Below, in pieces: positions 43,104 through 53,099 of a DNA stretch of 64,000 nucleotides. Every line of letters begins with the position of its first letter. The stretch's first letter is position 1. The translations under genes and the position numbers were made by a program. Location: positions 1-64,000 of the forward strand of contig NZ_JAERQF010000015.1 in NCBI RefSeq assembly GCF_016734815.1, read 5' to 3'. This DNA comes from Hymenobacter rubidus (GTDB taxonomy: Bacteria > Bacteroidota > Bacteroidia > Cytophagales > Hymenobacteraceae). Below the pieces are notes generated by a model. The model ran no database searches, had not been told where the DNA came from, and saw nothing but the letters and a program-made list of their open reading frames with translations.

Positions 43104-44663
43104 CTAGAATATGAATCCTGCCGTGATACTGGTAGTGTAGCGTGTGTTGGCCACGTTAATCACCGGCTCCAAGCCACCTACCGAATAAGGGGAATAATAT
43201 TGGGTAAAAGTGGTGTAAACAGCTGCGGCATCGATGAAGAAGCCGCCCTGCCGCAGGCCCAGGCCGGCCGTGTAGAAATTCTGTGCCTGTTCATTGCTTT
43301 TGTCGTCGCGATATGGGTCGCCATAGCGGGCGTAGCCGGCTCGCACCCGGAACACGTCGAAGCGCCCCTCCGCGCCAAAGCGTAGGTTTAAGGCGTTCTG
43401 GTAGCGGGTTTGAATGGTGGCGTTTACGTTCGCAAAGTGAGCGTCATCGTCGGCGTTAGCCACATCGGTATGGAAACGGGCCTGGTTGTAGCCCACATAT
43501 TCCGCATCGCCGGTCAAGAAACCGTGCTTGCCCAGCGTGATGGCCACGCCGCCATTGGCCCGAAACGGCGTGGTGAGCGTGTAGGTGAAGTCGTTGGTGA
43601 GGGGCGATACCGTAGCGGTCGAGGGCAAGTCGCTGGGCACGCGGTCAGTGCCCGTGGCGCTAAAGTTAGCCGTCAGCTGCTCGCTGTAGGTGTCGCTCAT
43701 GCGCATGTACGTAGGCGTCTGAATGGAGGCCCCCAGCCGCACAAAGTCGGCAGCCCGGTAAATGGCCCCTATCCGGAAATTGATGCCGGTGCTTTTGGTT
43801 TTCAGCTCGGTATGGTCAATCAGGCTGGTAAAGTGGGTGGCAGGGTCGGTATCGGCCTCCGTCAGCGTGCGCGATTGGGTGTAGTTGGAGCTCACAATGC
43901 CAAGCGCCGCGCCAACGTAGAGCCGGTCGCGGTAGCTGGCCCCATAGCCCAAATCAAAATTCGATACCGAGCCCGAGTTGGTAATGACTTCCCCCTGGTT
44001 TAGCACGCTGCTCTGCCTGCGCAGCACTACTGCCGAATCGGCGCCGTTGCGCGCCGTGACAATGTTAGCCAGATACGCCCCGTAGGCCAAGCCCAGTCGG
44101 TAGTCGTAATCGTTGTTATTCACCTGGTCATCCAGTCCGTTGAAGTCTTTCTGGGTATGCAGCGAGTTTGCATCGGGCTGCAGACGAGCCAGAAAAGACT
44201 GCCTGTTCGTGATGGTACCCTGGTAGCGCGAGGCTGTGTTGAAATCAGCCACTCGGCTAAAGCCCAGGGCAAAACTCCCACCGCGCCATTCGGAGCTTTG
44301 GTCGCTGTCGGGCAGGCGATTGGCAAACACCAAACCGGCGCTGGCAACGTGAAAGCTGTTCTTGCTTTCGTTTTGCGTCGCGCCAGTGCTGCCATCGATG
44401 CGGCCATCGCCTTGGCCCAGGCCAATGCCGGGCGTGAAGTGCGCTTCCGACTTTTGGAACAAGCCCAAACCGGCGGGGTTGCTGGTCAGGTTGCCAAAAT
44501 CGGCTCCCAACGCAACGTTGGCCCCCGCAATGCCCTGCGTGCGGGCAGGCCCTCCGAACTGGAGGCGGGAATAGCGCAGGGCATCGGCGGCTTCTTGGGC
44601 AAAGGCGTGGCTGGCCTGCCCCACTACCAGGGCCAGGCTAAGCCAAATTATCCGTTTTTTCAT
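43104..44663 (-). CDS. FadL/OmpP1-family outer-membrane transport protein
   Basis: 519 residues with a signal peptide (LVVGQASHAFAQ). The mature N terminus LRYSRLQFGGPARTQGIAGANVALGADF and LTSNPAGLGLF (given here as separate blocks) is the plug-like start typical of Bacteroidota FadL/OmpP1 homologues. Repeated amphipathic strands follow and the chain ends ITAGFIF, with the expected terminal Phe. Such barrels take up hydrophobic molecules; some are annotated hemin receptors without proof. The ligand is unknown. Confidence 0.8.
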   Translation of the reverse strand: MKKRIIWLSLALVVGQASHAFAQEAADALRYSRLQFGGPARTQGIAGANVALGADFGNLTSNPAGLGLFQKSEAHFTPGIGLGQGDGRIDGSTGATQNESKNSFHVASAGLVFANRLPDSDQSSEWRGGSFALGFSRVADFNTASRYQGTITNRQSFLARLQPDANSLHTQKDFNGLDDQVNNNDYDYRLGLAYGAYLANIVTARNGADSAVVLRRQSSVLNQGEVITNSGSVSNFDLGYGASYRDRLYVGAALGIVSSNYTQSRTLTEADTDPATHFTSLIDHTELKTKSTGINFRIGAIYRAADFVRLGASIQTPTYMRMSDTYSEQLTANFSATGTDRVPSDLPSTATVSPLTNDFTYTLTTPFRANGGVAITLGKHGFLTGDAEYVGYNQARFHTDVANADDDAHFANVNATIQTRYQNALNLRFGAEGRFDVFRVRAGYARYGDPYRDDKSNEQAQNFYTAGLGLRQGGFFIDAAAVYTTFTQYYSPYSVGGLEPVINVANTRYTTSITAGFIF

Positions 44664-44679
44664 GGGAAGAGGTGGTAAA

Positions 44680-44709
44680 AAGCGAGCCGGCCGTCGGGCC
44701 GGCTCGCTT
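44680..44709 (-). terminator. Terminator after the Tyr/Gly-rich lipoprotein gene
   Basis: AAGCGAGCCGGCC and GGCCGGCTCGCTT form a perfect stem around a short loop, located just past the stop of the leftward gene and before the FadL-like start. Confidence 0.75.
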
Positions 44710-44745
44710 GCGATTTGTTTGCAGAAAAGTCAGGCAATCGATAAG

Positions 44746-46167
44746 CTAGCGGGGGCCGCGGCTGTGGCCACCTCCGCCGCCTCCGCCGCCGCCACCGCTC
44801 GAGGGGGCCGAGTACGATGGCTGGCTGTAGGAAGGCTGACTATAGGAACGTTGCTGCGGCTGTTCATAGGTGCGTTGGGACTGGTCGTAGCGCTGGCGCG
44901 ACGACTGGTCGGGTGCTTGCCCTCCAGCGTTGCTGGGCTGCGAGAACACGTTTTGGAAGAACCCACCGTCGCGCCGACGGCCCTGCTGCGGTGCCGAGGT
45001 CTCCTGGGGCTGCGTTGAAGCGCCTTGGGGAGCATTGTCGGTGGTGCGCCAGCGGCCGCGGTTGTCGTCCCGCACCACTTGGTCCTGGCCTGGGGCGGCC
45101 TCCGTCCGCTGGGGCTGCCCACTGATGGTGCCCGATTCCATGGTGCGGTACTGAGGCTGGTCGGCTCGATCCATGCGCCGGGGACGGTTATACGTGGAAG
45201 GGTCGGTGGTCGGAACCGTCTGGGGGCTGGTGTTAAGTACTTCGCCGCGCGTCCGCCCTGATTCGTTTGCCAACACTCCCGACTGTGGTGCGGGGCCCGT
45301 AGGCGTGCTCGGAGCCATCAGGCCACTGGTGCGCACCCGCCCCCCGCCCGTGGGCGAGGACGTGCCCGTGGTAGCACCGCCCGCCGCGCCAGTACTTCCC
45401 GACGAGTAGCGGCCATCAGAAGCCCGCTCGCTGCGGTGGCCAAACGTGCGGCTGGCGCGCTGGTCAGAATTAGAGTAGCCAGCACCATAGCCGCTGTAGC
45501 CGTAATAGCTGCTGCCGTAGTACCCGCCCCGGCCATAGTAGCCGCCATAGAAGGGGCTGTTGTAATAGTAGGGGTCGTAGCCGCCATAACCGTAGCCGTA
45601 AGGGCTATAACCGTAGCCATAGCCATAAGGGCTATAACCGTAGGACCGCCCAAACCCAAAGCTGATGCTTACCCCTGAGCCGTAACCATAATAAGGGCTG
45701 TAGCCATAGCCGTACGGGCTATAGAAAGAGCCATAAAGAGGGGCATACCCGCCGTAGGCGTAGGGCGAGAAGCCGCACGCCCCACCTCCCCAGCCATAGC
45801 CGTAATTGAGGCTGGTGTAGGGGCTATACGGGGTGTAGTAGCTCAGGCCGGGGCCATAATATGTGGATGAGCCGTAGCGCGGCACGCCCTGCATATAGGT
45901 ATAGGAGTTGTCGTAATACTGGTCGGAGCCGCTGCCCTGGCGCCCCGATGACGCGCCCGCCGTGCCGCCGTTGTAATCGGGGTTGGCCGCTTCGTTGGTG
46001 CTGGCCGGCGCTTGGGCAGAGGCCGGGGCCACAACGGCCGTCGTACGGTCTTTGGAGGAATAATAGACCCCGTCGTCTTCCGACGATGTCAGGGCCGACG
46101 TGCCCGCGCAACCACCCAACGCAAGCAGGGCAAGGGCGGGCAAATAAGCGGTGAGCAGATTTCTCAT
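44746..46167 (-). CDS. Tyr/Gly-rich low-complexity lipoprotein
   Basis: 473 residues from the ATG at 46167, with a lipobox (LALGGCAG, Cys20). The central part (about 95-240) is dominated by Tyr, Gly, Ser and Pro in units such as YGYGYSPYG and YYGRGGYYG. The C-terminal part is Gln/Ser/Pro-rich and ends in a Gly stretch and SRGPR. The composition resembles prion-like or adhesive polymers and would be intrinsically disordered. No enzyme motif is present. A surface-exposed, sticky or structural role is inferred. Confidence 0.6.
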   Translation of the reverse strand: MRNLLTAYLPALALLALGGCAGTSALTSSEDDGVYYSSKDRTTAVVAPASAQAPASTNEAANPDYNGGTAGASSGRQGSGSDQYYDNSYTYMQGVPRYGSSTYYGPGLSYYTPYSPYTSLNYGYGWGGGACGFSPYAYGGYAPLYGSFYSPYGYGYSPYYGYGSGVSISFGFGRSYGYSPYGYGYGYSPYGYGYGGYDPYYYNSPFYGGYYGRGGYYGSSYYGYSGYGAGYSNSDQRASRTFGHRSERASDGRYSSGSTGAAGGATTGTSSPTGGGRVRTSGLMAPSTPTGPAPQSGVLANESGRTRGEVLNTSPQTVPTTDPSTYNRPRRMDRADQPQYRTMESGTISGQPQRTEAAPGQDQVVRDDNRGRWRTTDNAPQGASTQPQETSAPQQGRRRDGGFFQNVFSQPSNAGGQAPDQSSRQRYDQSQRTYEQPQQRSYSQPSYSQPSYSAPSSGGGGGGGGGGHSRGPR

Positions 46168-46434
46168 GACGATAAGGAGGTAAGGGTGGGGACGCTCAGT
46201 AGTAAAGTAACGACGCAAATGGTGGAAGCTGGATGAAGAGGCAACTAATCAGCAGCGCATTACCAAAAAAACGGACGAAAGACCACGCAAACTGCTCCAG
46301 CGTTGATATTGGCCGAGGCAGGCGGGAACAGCAAGAGGTCCGCGCTTTAATAACGTAATTTGACCCCGAAACGGTGCCCCTTGGTCAATTCAAATCCTGT
46401 ACCAGAAAGGTCCACCTTTTCAATTACTCCTTAG

Positions 46435-47919
46435 ATGCCTCCCATGAGCAAAAAGTTGCCTACCCGCCAAGAAGATTATTCACTCTGGTACAATGAGTTA
46501 GTGAAACGCGCCGGCCTGGCCGAAAATTCGGCCGTGCGCGGTTGCATGGTCATCAAGCCCTACGGCTACGCCATTTGGGAAAAAATGCAGCGCCAGCTGG
46601 ACGACATGTTCAAGCGCACCGGCCACGAAAACGCTTATTTCCCGCTCTTTGTGCCCAAAAGCCTGTTTGAGGCCGAGGAAAAAAACGCCGAAGGCTTCGC
46701 CAAAGAGTGCGCCGTGGTAACGCACTACCGCCTCCAGACCGACCCCGACAAGCCGGGCAAGCTGCGCGTGGACCCCAACGCCAAGCTGGAAGAAGAGCTG
46801 GTGGTGCGCCCCACCTCGGAGGCCATCATCTGGAGCACCTACAAAAACTGGGTGCAAAGCTACCGCGACCTGCCGCTGCTCATCAACCAGTGGGCCAACG
46901 TGGTGCGCTGGGAAATGCGCACCCGCCTGTTTCTGCGCACCGCCGAATTCCTGTGGCAAGAAGGCCACACCGCCCACGCCACCGCCGAGGAAGCCGTGGC
47001 CGAAACCCGCCAGATGCTCGACGTATACGCCGAGTTTGCCGAGGAGCACATGGCCCTGCCGGTGGTGAAAGGCGTGAAAACTCCCAACGAGCGGTTTGCC
47101 GGCGCCGAAGATACCTATTGCATCGAGGCGCTGATGCAGGACGGCAAGGCCCTGCAAGCGGGCACCAGCCACTTCCTGGGCCAGAACTTCGCCAAAGCCT
47201 TCGATGTGCAGTTTGCCAACAAGGAAGGCGTGCGCGAGCACGTGTGGGGCACCAGCTGGGGCGTGAGTACCCGCCTGATGGGCGCCCTCGTGATGGCCCA
47301 CTCCGACGACGAAGGCTTGGTGTTGCCGCCCAAATTGGCCCCCATCCAAGTGGTTATCGTGCCCGTTTACAAAACCGGCGAATTAGATGCCCTGCTGGAG
47401 CGCATCAAACCCATTCAGATGGGCCTCATTGCGCGCGGTATTTCGGTGAAGCTGGACGCCCGCGATACCGAGCGCCCCGGCTTCAAGTTTGCCGAGTGGG
47501 AGCTGAAGGGCGTGCCCGTGCGGCTAGCCATTGGCGCCCGCGACTTGGATGCGGGCACGGTGGAAGTGGTGCGCCGCGACACCAAAGAGAAAATGAGTTT
47601 GCCGCTGGCCGACATCGTGGCCAGCGTAGACCAGCTCCTGACCGACATCCAGACTAACATCTACAACAAGGCCAAGAGCTTCCGCGACACGCATACTACC
47701 CGCGTAGACAGCTACGAGGAGTTCAAGCGGATGCTGGACGAGGAGCCCGGCTTCCTGCTGGCCCACTACGACGGCACCTCCGAAACCGAGGAGCGCATCA
47801 AGGACGAAACCAAAGCCACCGTGCGCTGCCTCGCGCTGGCCGAACCCGACGAGGAGGGCACCTGCATGGTAACGGGCCGGCCCAGCGCCCGCCGCGCCTA
47901 TTTTGCGCGGGCATATTAG
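46435..47919 (+). CDS. proS: Prolyl-tRNA synthetase, type 3 (archaeal/eukaryotic-like)
   Basis: 494 residues, cytosolic class II synthetase. [46 protein letters not shown] and a C-terminal [13 protein letters not shown]...[14 protein letters not shown] define the type without the bacterial editing insertion, normal for Bacteroidota. It charges tRNA-Pro. The second ATG (46444, MSKKLP) is an equally good start. Upstream 46168-46434 shows no gene and no clear promoter box. Confidence 0.95.
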   Translation: MPPMSKKLPTRQEDYSLWYNELVKRAGLAENSAVRGCMVIKPYGYAIWEKMQRQLDDMFKRTGHENAYFPLFVPKSLFEAEEKNAEGFAKECAVVTHYRLQTDPDKPGKLRVDPNAKLEEELVVRPTSEAIIWSTYKNWVQSYRDLPLLINQWANVVRWEMRTRLFLRTAEFLWQEGHTAHATAEEAVAETRQMLDVYAEFAEEHMALPVVKGVKTPNERFAGAEDTYCIEALMQDGKALQAGTSHFLGQNFAKAFDVQFANKEGVREHVWGTSWGVSTRLMGALVMAHSDDEGLVLPPKLAPIQVVIVPVYKTGELDALLERIKPIQMGLIARGISVKLDARDTERPGFKFAEWELKGVPVRLAIGARDLDAGTVEVVRRDTKEKMSLPLADIVASVDQLLTDIQTNIYNKAKSFRDTHTTRVDSYEEFKRMLDEEPGFLLAHYDGTSETEERIKDETKATVRCLALAEPDEEGTCMVTGRPSARRAYFARAY

Positions 47920-47952
47920 CATTTCGAATTTAAAATTGATAATATTGGTGTG

Positions 47953-47985
47953 CAAACGCCCCAACGGCTTGCGTTGGGGCGTTTG
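47953..47985 (+). terminator. Terminator after proS
   Basis: CAAACGCCCCAACG and CGTTGGGGCGTTTG form a perfect 14-base stem around a 5-base loop with a TTTGT tail. Confidence 0.9.
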
Positions 47986-48069
47986 TTTGTCAACTCAAAA
48001 GCTCGTCCGGATAAAAATTTACCCTTATAATCATATCAACTAATTTTATTCTTTTTCGAAAAAAAATTA

Positions 48070-48100
48070 TTTGGATTATTCAAATAAATAGTTACCTTTG
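48070..48100 (+). promoter_or_regulatory. Textbook Bacteroidota promoter
   Basis: TTTG at 48070-48073, exactly 19 bases of spacer, then TACCTTTG at 48093-48100. This is a perfect match to the Bacteroidota consensus, in an AT-rich region 60 bases before the secreted protein gene. Confidence 0.8.
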
Positions 48101-48159
48101 AACAAGAATGGCCCGCTTGATGGCCGCTCATCTATTTTATCCATTTTACCCCGTTTACC

Positions 48160-48627
48160 ATGCGCACTTTTTTACTTAGCCTGTTTGCCTTGGGCGTAAT
48201 GTCGGCTCATGCCCAAGACGTTGTCACGCCCGTGAAACTGCCGGAAAAAGCGGCCCTGAAACTGGAAAAGATGCTGAAGCAAACCCAGGCCGTGGTGGTG
48301 CTGGGCCGCAAAGGCAGCACCTTGCCCGCCGAGGCCCGCCCGGTGCTTAACAAAATTCTGGCCCAATCGGCCAGCGAGTTCCTCACCATTTCTTCGCGCA
48401 GGCCTACGAAGGAAGCCTATTTTAAGAGCGTAGATGCCGGCTTGGCCAAGCTCTCGCCGCAGCTGCCCCAACTGGAAGACCGGCAGCAGGTGGCCGAATA
48501 CTACCAGGACTTGCTCGACATCGTGGGCCTGGAAAGCTCAGAAGGCCGCCTAACCGCTTTCGTGGAAACCGCTCCACCGGCCAAAGGTGCTGCAGGCGTA
48601 CCGACCCCCGCCACGGCCAAAGAATAG
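48160..48627 (+). CDS. Small secreted hypothetical protein
   Basis: 155 residues with a signal peptide (MRTFLLSLFALGVMSAHAQ). The mature part is helical and charged (KLPEKAALKLEKMLKQTQAV, then SLAKLSPQLPQLEDRQQVAEYYQDLLDIVG-type helices, cited in pieces) and ends in a Pro/Ala tail. I recognise no family with confidence. Its strong promoter and terminator suggest it is an independently expressed periplasmic protein. Confidence 0.6.
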   Translation: MRTFLLSLFALGVMSAHAQDVVTPVKLPEKAALKLEKMLKQTQAVVVLGRKGSTLPAEARPVLNKILAQSASEFLTISSRRPTKEAYFKSVDAGLAKLSPQLPQLEDRQQVAEYYQDLLDIVGLESSEGRLTAFVETAPPAKGAAGVPTPATAKE

Positions 48628-48667
48628 GCTGAAATTCAAGATTGCAGCCAGCATTGCCCGGCCCAAT

Positions 48668-48704
48668 AAAAAAGCCCCGACTCTATCAGGAGCCGGGGCT
48701 TTTT
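48668..48704. terminator. Bidirectional terminator
   Basis: AAAAAAGCCCCGACTC and GAGCCGGGGCTTTTT pair across a short loop. It serves the secreted protein gene and the convergent OmpA-family gene. Confidence 0.8.
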
Positions 48705-48722
48705 GCGTATTGGTTAGGCCGG

Positions 48723-50783
48723 TTACTTTTTGGTAATGGTGAATTCGACCCGGCGGTTTTTGGCGCGGGTTTCTTCTTGGTCGTTGCTGGCAATGGGCTT
48801 GGTGTCGCCGAAGCCTTCGGTGGTGATGCGGTCGCCTTTCACGCCGTGGCCGCTGAGGTATTTCTTCACCTCGTTCACCCGGTCCTGGCTTAGTTTGAGG
48901 TTCAGGGCGGGGTCGCCCTGGTTGTCGGTGTGGCCGGAGAGCTTGATTTCCACGGTGGGGTAATCCTTCATTAGGCGGATGAGGCGGGCCAGCTCCGGAT
49001 AAGAGCTGGTGGTGAGATAGTACTTGCTCTGCTGGAAGAAGATGTTGTTCAGCTTCACCGTCTGGCCCACGTTGAAGGGTACGAGGAACAAATCCTGCTG
49101 CTGCTCCGAGTACTTGTCCTTGGCCGTCACGTCGAGGTTGGCGTTTTCGGCCAGGTAGCCCTTGGCCTCGGCGCGGTAGCCGTACTGCACGCCGCTGGGC
49201 AGCACAATGGTGTAGGAGCCGTCCACGGGGTCGGTTTCGGCCACCCCGATTTCCTCGCCCGTCAGCAGGTTTTCGTAGTGGATAATGGCCCGGATGGGCT
49301 TGTGCGTGTTCACGTCAAGCACTTTGCCGGTCACCAGCGTCACCACTTCGGGCTGGAAAGCGGGGGCCAGTGAAATGCGGAAAATATCCTTCGAGTTGTC
49401 GATGCCGTTGCGCGACGACACCAGGTAGGCATCCTGGCCGGCGGCCGAAATGGTGTAGTAGGCGTCGAAGTCGGGCGAGTTCACCACCGGGCCCAGGTTG
49501 CGGGGCGGGCTCCAGTTGGTCCAGGTATCATCGAGACGCTTGGAGTAGAAGATGTCCGATTTGCCGTAGCCGCCGCGCCCCTCGCTGGCGAAATACAGCG
49601 TCTTCTCATCAGCGGCCAGGAAAGGGGCAAAGTCCGACTGGGCGGTATTGACGTTGCGGCCCAGGTTCTTGGGCTTGGTCCAGGTATTGGGCGTTTCGGG
49701 CACCGGGAAGCTCACAAAGATGTCCTGCCCGCCCAGGCCGTCGGGCCGTTCCACGGCCATGAGCAGGGCCTTGCCGGAGGTCGACAGAAAGAAGTCGACG
49801 TGTTCTTCGTCTTTGTTGATAAAATCCTTGATGTCCTGTTTCACCGGCGGCGTCCAGCCGAGGCGGGTGCGCTTGCTGAGACTGCACCCTTGTGGGTCGA
49901 TTGTGCCGTCGCGGTTGTAGATGTTGATGAGGATGGCGCTCTGGCCGTTGGCCGATACCGACGCCAGGCCGTTGGGGTCGTCGGGGGTGTTGATGGGGGC
50001 GCCGATGTTGCGGGCCTTGCTCCAGGTTTTGTTTTTGCCGCTCACCAGTGTGGAGTAGTACACGTCTTGCGGGTCGCGGCCGCCGCCTACGTTTTCGGGC
50101 ATGCTCTGGCGGGCGAAATACAGCGTGCGGCCATCGGGCGAGATAACGGGGTGGGTGTCGACGTAGCGCGTGTTCACGTTCGGGCCCAGGTTCACCAGCG
50201 ACGAGTCGAACTGCGTGGATTTCACGGCATCGGGCCCTTTCTCTTCGGTAAAGGCCTGTTTCACCATCGTAGAAACCACGTCGGCAATGCCGATGGCGTC
50301 AATCTGGTTCACGCCTTCTACTTTGGCGGTGTTCATGCGCACCACCACGCCCAGGGTGCGGTACTCGGCCGCCGGGAATTTTACTTCCAGGGTGCGGTAG
50401 GCTTCGGGCAGGGGGCCGGGGTTGTCGTTGGTGTACACTTCGTGGTGCACGCCTTTGGTATCCACCAGCTCTACTTTGGTGATGGAGCCGGGGTTGAAAT
50501 TTTCCACGATGGTGACTTGCTGGGCCGCCACCGAGCGGGCAAAGCGCACCTCGATAAATTCATTGGGGCCCTCTTTGCGCGGAATCCAGGCTTCGTTGCT
50601 GATTTGGCCCAGCGGCAGGGCATTGGGCACGCCCAGCACCTGCGAGGGCGCAAACGGCTCTTTGCCTTCGGACTTCTGCGACGACACCGCTACCAGGCGG
50701 GCGGCCCACTGCACGTGCTGGGCCTGGGCCGGGGCGGCCAGCAGCAACGTGGCGGCTAGTATCGCCGCCAGCAACGTTTTCAT
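48723..50783 (-). CDS. OmpA-family protein with PD40 repeats
   Basis: 686 residues from the ATG at 50783 (an upstream ATG at 50798 is possible). Signal peptide; a ligand-binding-like beta domain (about 30-165); a PD40 propeller region with DGRTLYFA and DEKTLYFASEGRGGYGKSD repeats; a carboxypeptidase-regulatory-like beta domain near 500; and a C-terminal OmpA peptidoglycan-binding domain (LSGHTDNQGD, LSQDRVNEVKKYL, AKNRRVEF). It likely ties the outer membrane to peptidoglycan. Similar architecture occurs in T9SS-associated PorE-like proteins, so an accessory role there is possible but not shown. Confidence 0.85.
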   Translation of the reverse strand: MKTLLAAILAATLLLAAPAQAQHVQWAARLVAVSSQKSEGKEPFAPSQVLGVPNALPLGQISNEAWIPRKEGPNEFIEVRFARSVAAQQVTIVENFNPGSITKVELVDTKGVHHEVYTNDNPGPLPEAYRTLEVKFPAAEYRTLGVVVRMNTAKVEGVNQIDAIGIADVVSTMVKQAFTEEKGPDAVKSTQFDSSLVNLGPNVNTRYVDTHPVISPDGRTLYFARQSMPENVGGGRDPQDVYYSTLVSGKNKTWSKARNIGAPINTPDDPNGLASVSANGQSAILINIYNRDGTIDPQGCSLSKRTRLGWTPPVKQDIKDFINKDEEHVDFFLSTSGKALLMAVERPDGLGGQDIFVSFPVPETPNTWTKPKNLGRNVNTAQSDFAPFLAADEKTLYFASEGRGGYGKSDIFYSKRLDDTWTNWSPPRNLGPVVNSPDFDAYYTISAAGQDAYLVSSRNGIDNSKDIFRISLAPAFQPEVVTLVTGKVLDVNTHKPIRAIIHYENLLTGEEIGVAETDPVDGSYTIVLPSGVQYGYRAEAKGYLAENANLDVTAKDKYSEQQQDLFLVPFNVGQTVKLNNIFFQQSKYYLTTSSYPELARLIRLMKDYPTVEIKLSGHTDNQGDPALNLKLSQDRVNEVKKYLSGHGVKGDRITTEGFGDTKPIASNDQEETRAKNRRVEFTITKK

Positions 50784-50976
50784 AAGATAATTATTCATAG
50801 TCTCGGTGGTATGAAGAAAGTAACAACTGCCGTAGGTACAGCAAATAACGGGAGTAGCCTCCGGATGGGGAAGATATTTTCAACCGCTAACCTACTAAAA
50901 AAGGATTTGCTGGGCCTCACAGCCTAATGTATTACCTTCCCGGTGCGGTTCGGCGAGGAAGCATAATCCGGACCGT

Positions 50977-53088
50977 TTGCTTGTGGTAGCACGGTGTTTT
51001 TCGGTATTTCGGGGCGAAGGTTCGGCGCCCGGCCGGGCCCCGATTTGGCGCGCCGCTGCGGCAGGTGTTTTGGTAATTTTCCTAGTCCTAGGGCCGTTGC
51101 TGGGGCGGGCGCAGGTGCTGGTAGGAGCCACGCCGTTCGGGCCGGTGTTCAGCCGCTTGCGGCCGGCCGGGGCCGACACGGCCCTGCTGCTGCTGGCCCG
51201 CGCCCGGCGGGTGGGCGTGAGCACCTTCGTGCAAACCAGCGGCGCCCGCGGCTACCTGCAGCTGGGGCAGCGGCAGCAACTGCGCTACCGCGTGGGCACC
51301 GACATGATTTACGACTCGCGCGGCACGCCGCCCTTCGTGCGGGAAGACTACGGCGCCGACCTGGCCCACATTTTTACCCTCGACGCGGCCAACCACTGGC
51401 AGCTGGGCCACCAGCTGCACTACGACCAGAGCCGGGCCAACGCCACCCGCACCGGTCTGTGGCTGGGCCGGCTGGGCTACCAGCGCCGCCTGCACGCGAG
51501 CAGCCCCACCGATTCGCTGTCGCAGATGCGCCTGACGGTGCTGGGCGGCTTGGCCACCGACCACCGCAACGGCCGCGACGATGCCGGCCTGGCCTACGGC
51601 TTCGATGCCGCGGCGCTCTACTTCCTAAATGGCCCTGGGGCGGCTCCGCTGGCCGTGCGGGTGCTGGGCACCCGCGCCAACCTGGGGCCGCGCACCATGC
51701 AGCGGCTGGTGGCCGAAGCGGCCGGCGAACAGGCGTTTCTGGAAAATGCGCCGCTCACGGTGCAGGGCCGGCTGGGCTACCGCACCAACCGCGCCGAGGA
51801 CTACCTGCTGGGCTCGGTGCAGCGCATTCAGTCCGATACGGTGCTGGCGCAGGCGGGGGCCTCGTACCGCATCAACGAATTTGCCACGCTGCGCTCCGAC
51901 AATAGCCTGCTGCTGCCCACCCGCGCCTTCCGCTACCGGCGGCTGGCGGAGCGGGCCGATACCTTGCAGGACGTGGGCTACCGCCAGCGCGAGCTGGACA
52001 CCCGGCAGGAGCTGCGCTTTGCCCGGCCCAAGCTGCAAACCAGCCTCACCTTCAGCTACCACGAGCGCACCCGGGCCTACTACCTCGACAATTCCCGCTT
52101 CCTGAATGCGGCGCGGCTGGCCACGGCCCTGGCCCGCGAGCAGGTGAAAGACATTACGGAGCAAACCACGCTCTGGCAGGGCAGCCTGACCTGGCTGCCC
52201 ACCCCGCGCCACGCGCTGGCCCTGCTGGGCACCGCTCAACTGCTGCGCGTGGACGCGCCCAGCAAAGACAACCAGCAAACCCGCGACGAAGCCCAGCACC
52301 TGCTACGCCTGACCTGGACGGGCCGCTGGGCCGGGGCTTTCCGCACCACGCTGGGCGTGGCCGGCGAGTACCGCCAGACGGTGTTTATCCGGGCCAGCCA
52401 AAGCTCCGAGAACTACGACGACCACCTGCTGCATTGGGAGCCGGGCTTCACCTGGGCCCCCGGCAAATGGAGCATTCGCTCCAACTACCACCTGTGGGTG
52501 AGCTACCAGGTGCGCAACCTCACCACCGAGCAGGCCCGCAACCGCGCCAGCCGCGTGCTGGAACAAACCCAGAGCATCACCTACCAACTGCGGCCGCGCC
52601 TGCTGCTGCTGGCCGACTACGTGCGCCGCGAAAACCGCGTGGGCCAGCTCGACTGGACGCGGTTCCGCGAAAGTCCGCTCGATACCAGCGTGACGCACGA
52701 CTTCTCGGCCGGAGCCCGCCAGAGCTGGGCCGGCCCCAGGGGCAGCACCAGCCTGCGCCTGGGCTACCGCCTGCTGGAACAGCGCAACTACGGCCGCGCC
52801 GCCCTCGAATCGACGCTGACAACCGGGCCGGCATCTACGCTCATCTACCTGCACGGCATCACCCGCCAGCAGGGCCCCGAGGTGGCGGTGGAGCGCCGCG
52901 CCACGGCCGGTTTCAACCTCACGGCCAGTATCTGGCTGCAATGGATGCGCACCTACTCTACCTACAAAGCCGGCAGCGGCGGCTTTACGGGCAGCACCTA
53001 CACGGCGGCCGAGCTAGCGCAGGAAACCAACCGGGTGCTGCCCTACTTTGAGGTGACAGCGGAGTGGCGCGTGGGCCGGCGGCGGTAG
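50977..53088 (+). CDS. Large outer-membrane beta-barrel protein, hypothetical
   Basis: 703 residues if initiated at the TTG at 50977; a GTG at 50983 is an alternative. A signal-like segment (VLVIFLVLGPLLGRAQ) is at about 30-45. The rest has many short amphipathic strands rich in Arg, Tyr and Leu (RYRVGTDMIY, LGRLGYQRRL, ELRFARPKLQ) and ends FEVTAEWRVGRRR, consistent with an outer-membrane barrel. No family recognised. It is divergent from the OmpA-family gene. Confidence 0.55.
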   Translation: MLVVARCFSVFRGEGSAPGRAPIWRAAAAGVLVIFLVLGPLLGRAQVLVGATPFGPVFSRLRPAGADTALLLLARARRVGVSTFVQTSGARGYLQLGQRQQLRYRVGTDMIYDSRGTPPFVREDYGADLAHIFTLDAANHWQLGHQLHYDQSRANATRTGLWLGRLGYQRRLHASSPTDSLSQMRLTVLGGLATDHRNGRDDAGLAYGFDAAALYFLNGPGAAPLAVRVLGTRANLGPRTMQRLVAEAAGEQAFLENAPLTVQGRLGYRTNRAEDYLLGSVQRIQSDTVLAQAGASYRINEFATLRSDNSLLLPTRAFRYRRLAERADTLQDVGYRQRELDTRQELRFARPKLQTSLTFSYHERTRAYYLDNSRFLNAARLATALAREQVKDITEQTTLWQGSLTWLPTPRHALALLGTAQLLRVDAPSKDNQQTRDEAQHLLRLTWTGRWAGAFRTTLGVAGEYRQTVFIRASQSSENYDDHLLHWEPGFTWAPGKWSIRSNYHLWVSYQVRNLTTEQARNRASRVLEQTQSITYQLRPRLLLLADYVRRENRVGQLDWTRFRESPLDTSVTHDFSAGARQSWAGPRGSTSLRLGYRLLEQRNYGRAALESTLTTGPASTLIYLHGITRQQGPEVAVERRATAGFNLTASIWLQWMRTYSTYKAGSGGFTGSTYTAAELAQETNRVLPYFEVTAEWRVGRRR

Positions 53089-53099
53089 GAAAATAGGCC

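Noticed and set aside
46340..46420. A TTCAAATCC-like word before proS that recalls a tRNA T-loop
   Set aside because: No acceptor or anticodon stem can be paired with it, so it is not a tRNA.
48160..48627. Assignment of the small secreted protein to a named DUF
   Set aside because: The motifs seen were too weak to choose a family without a search.
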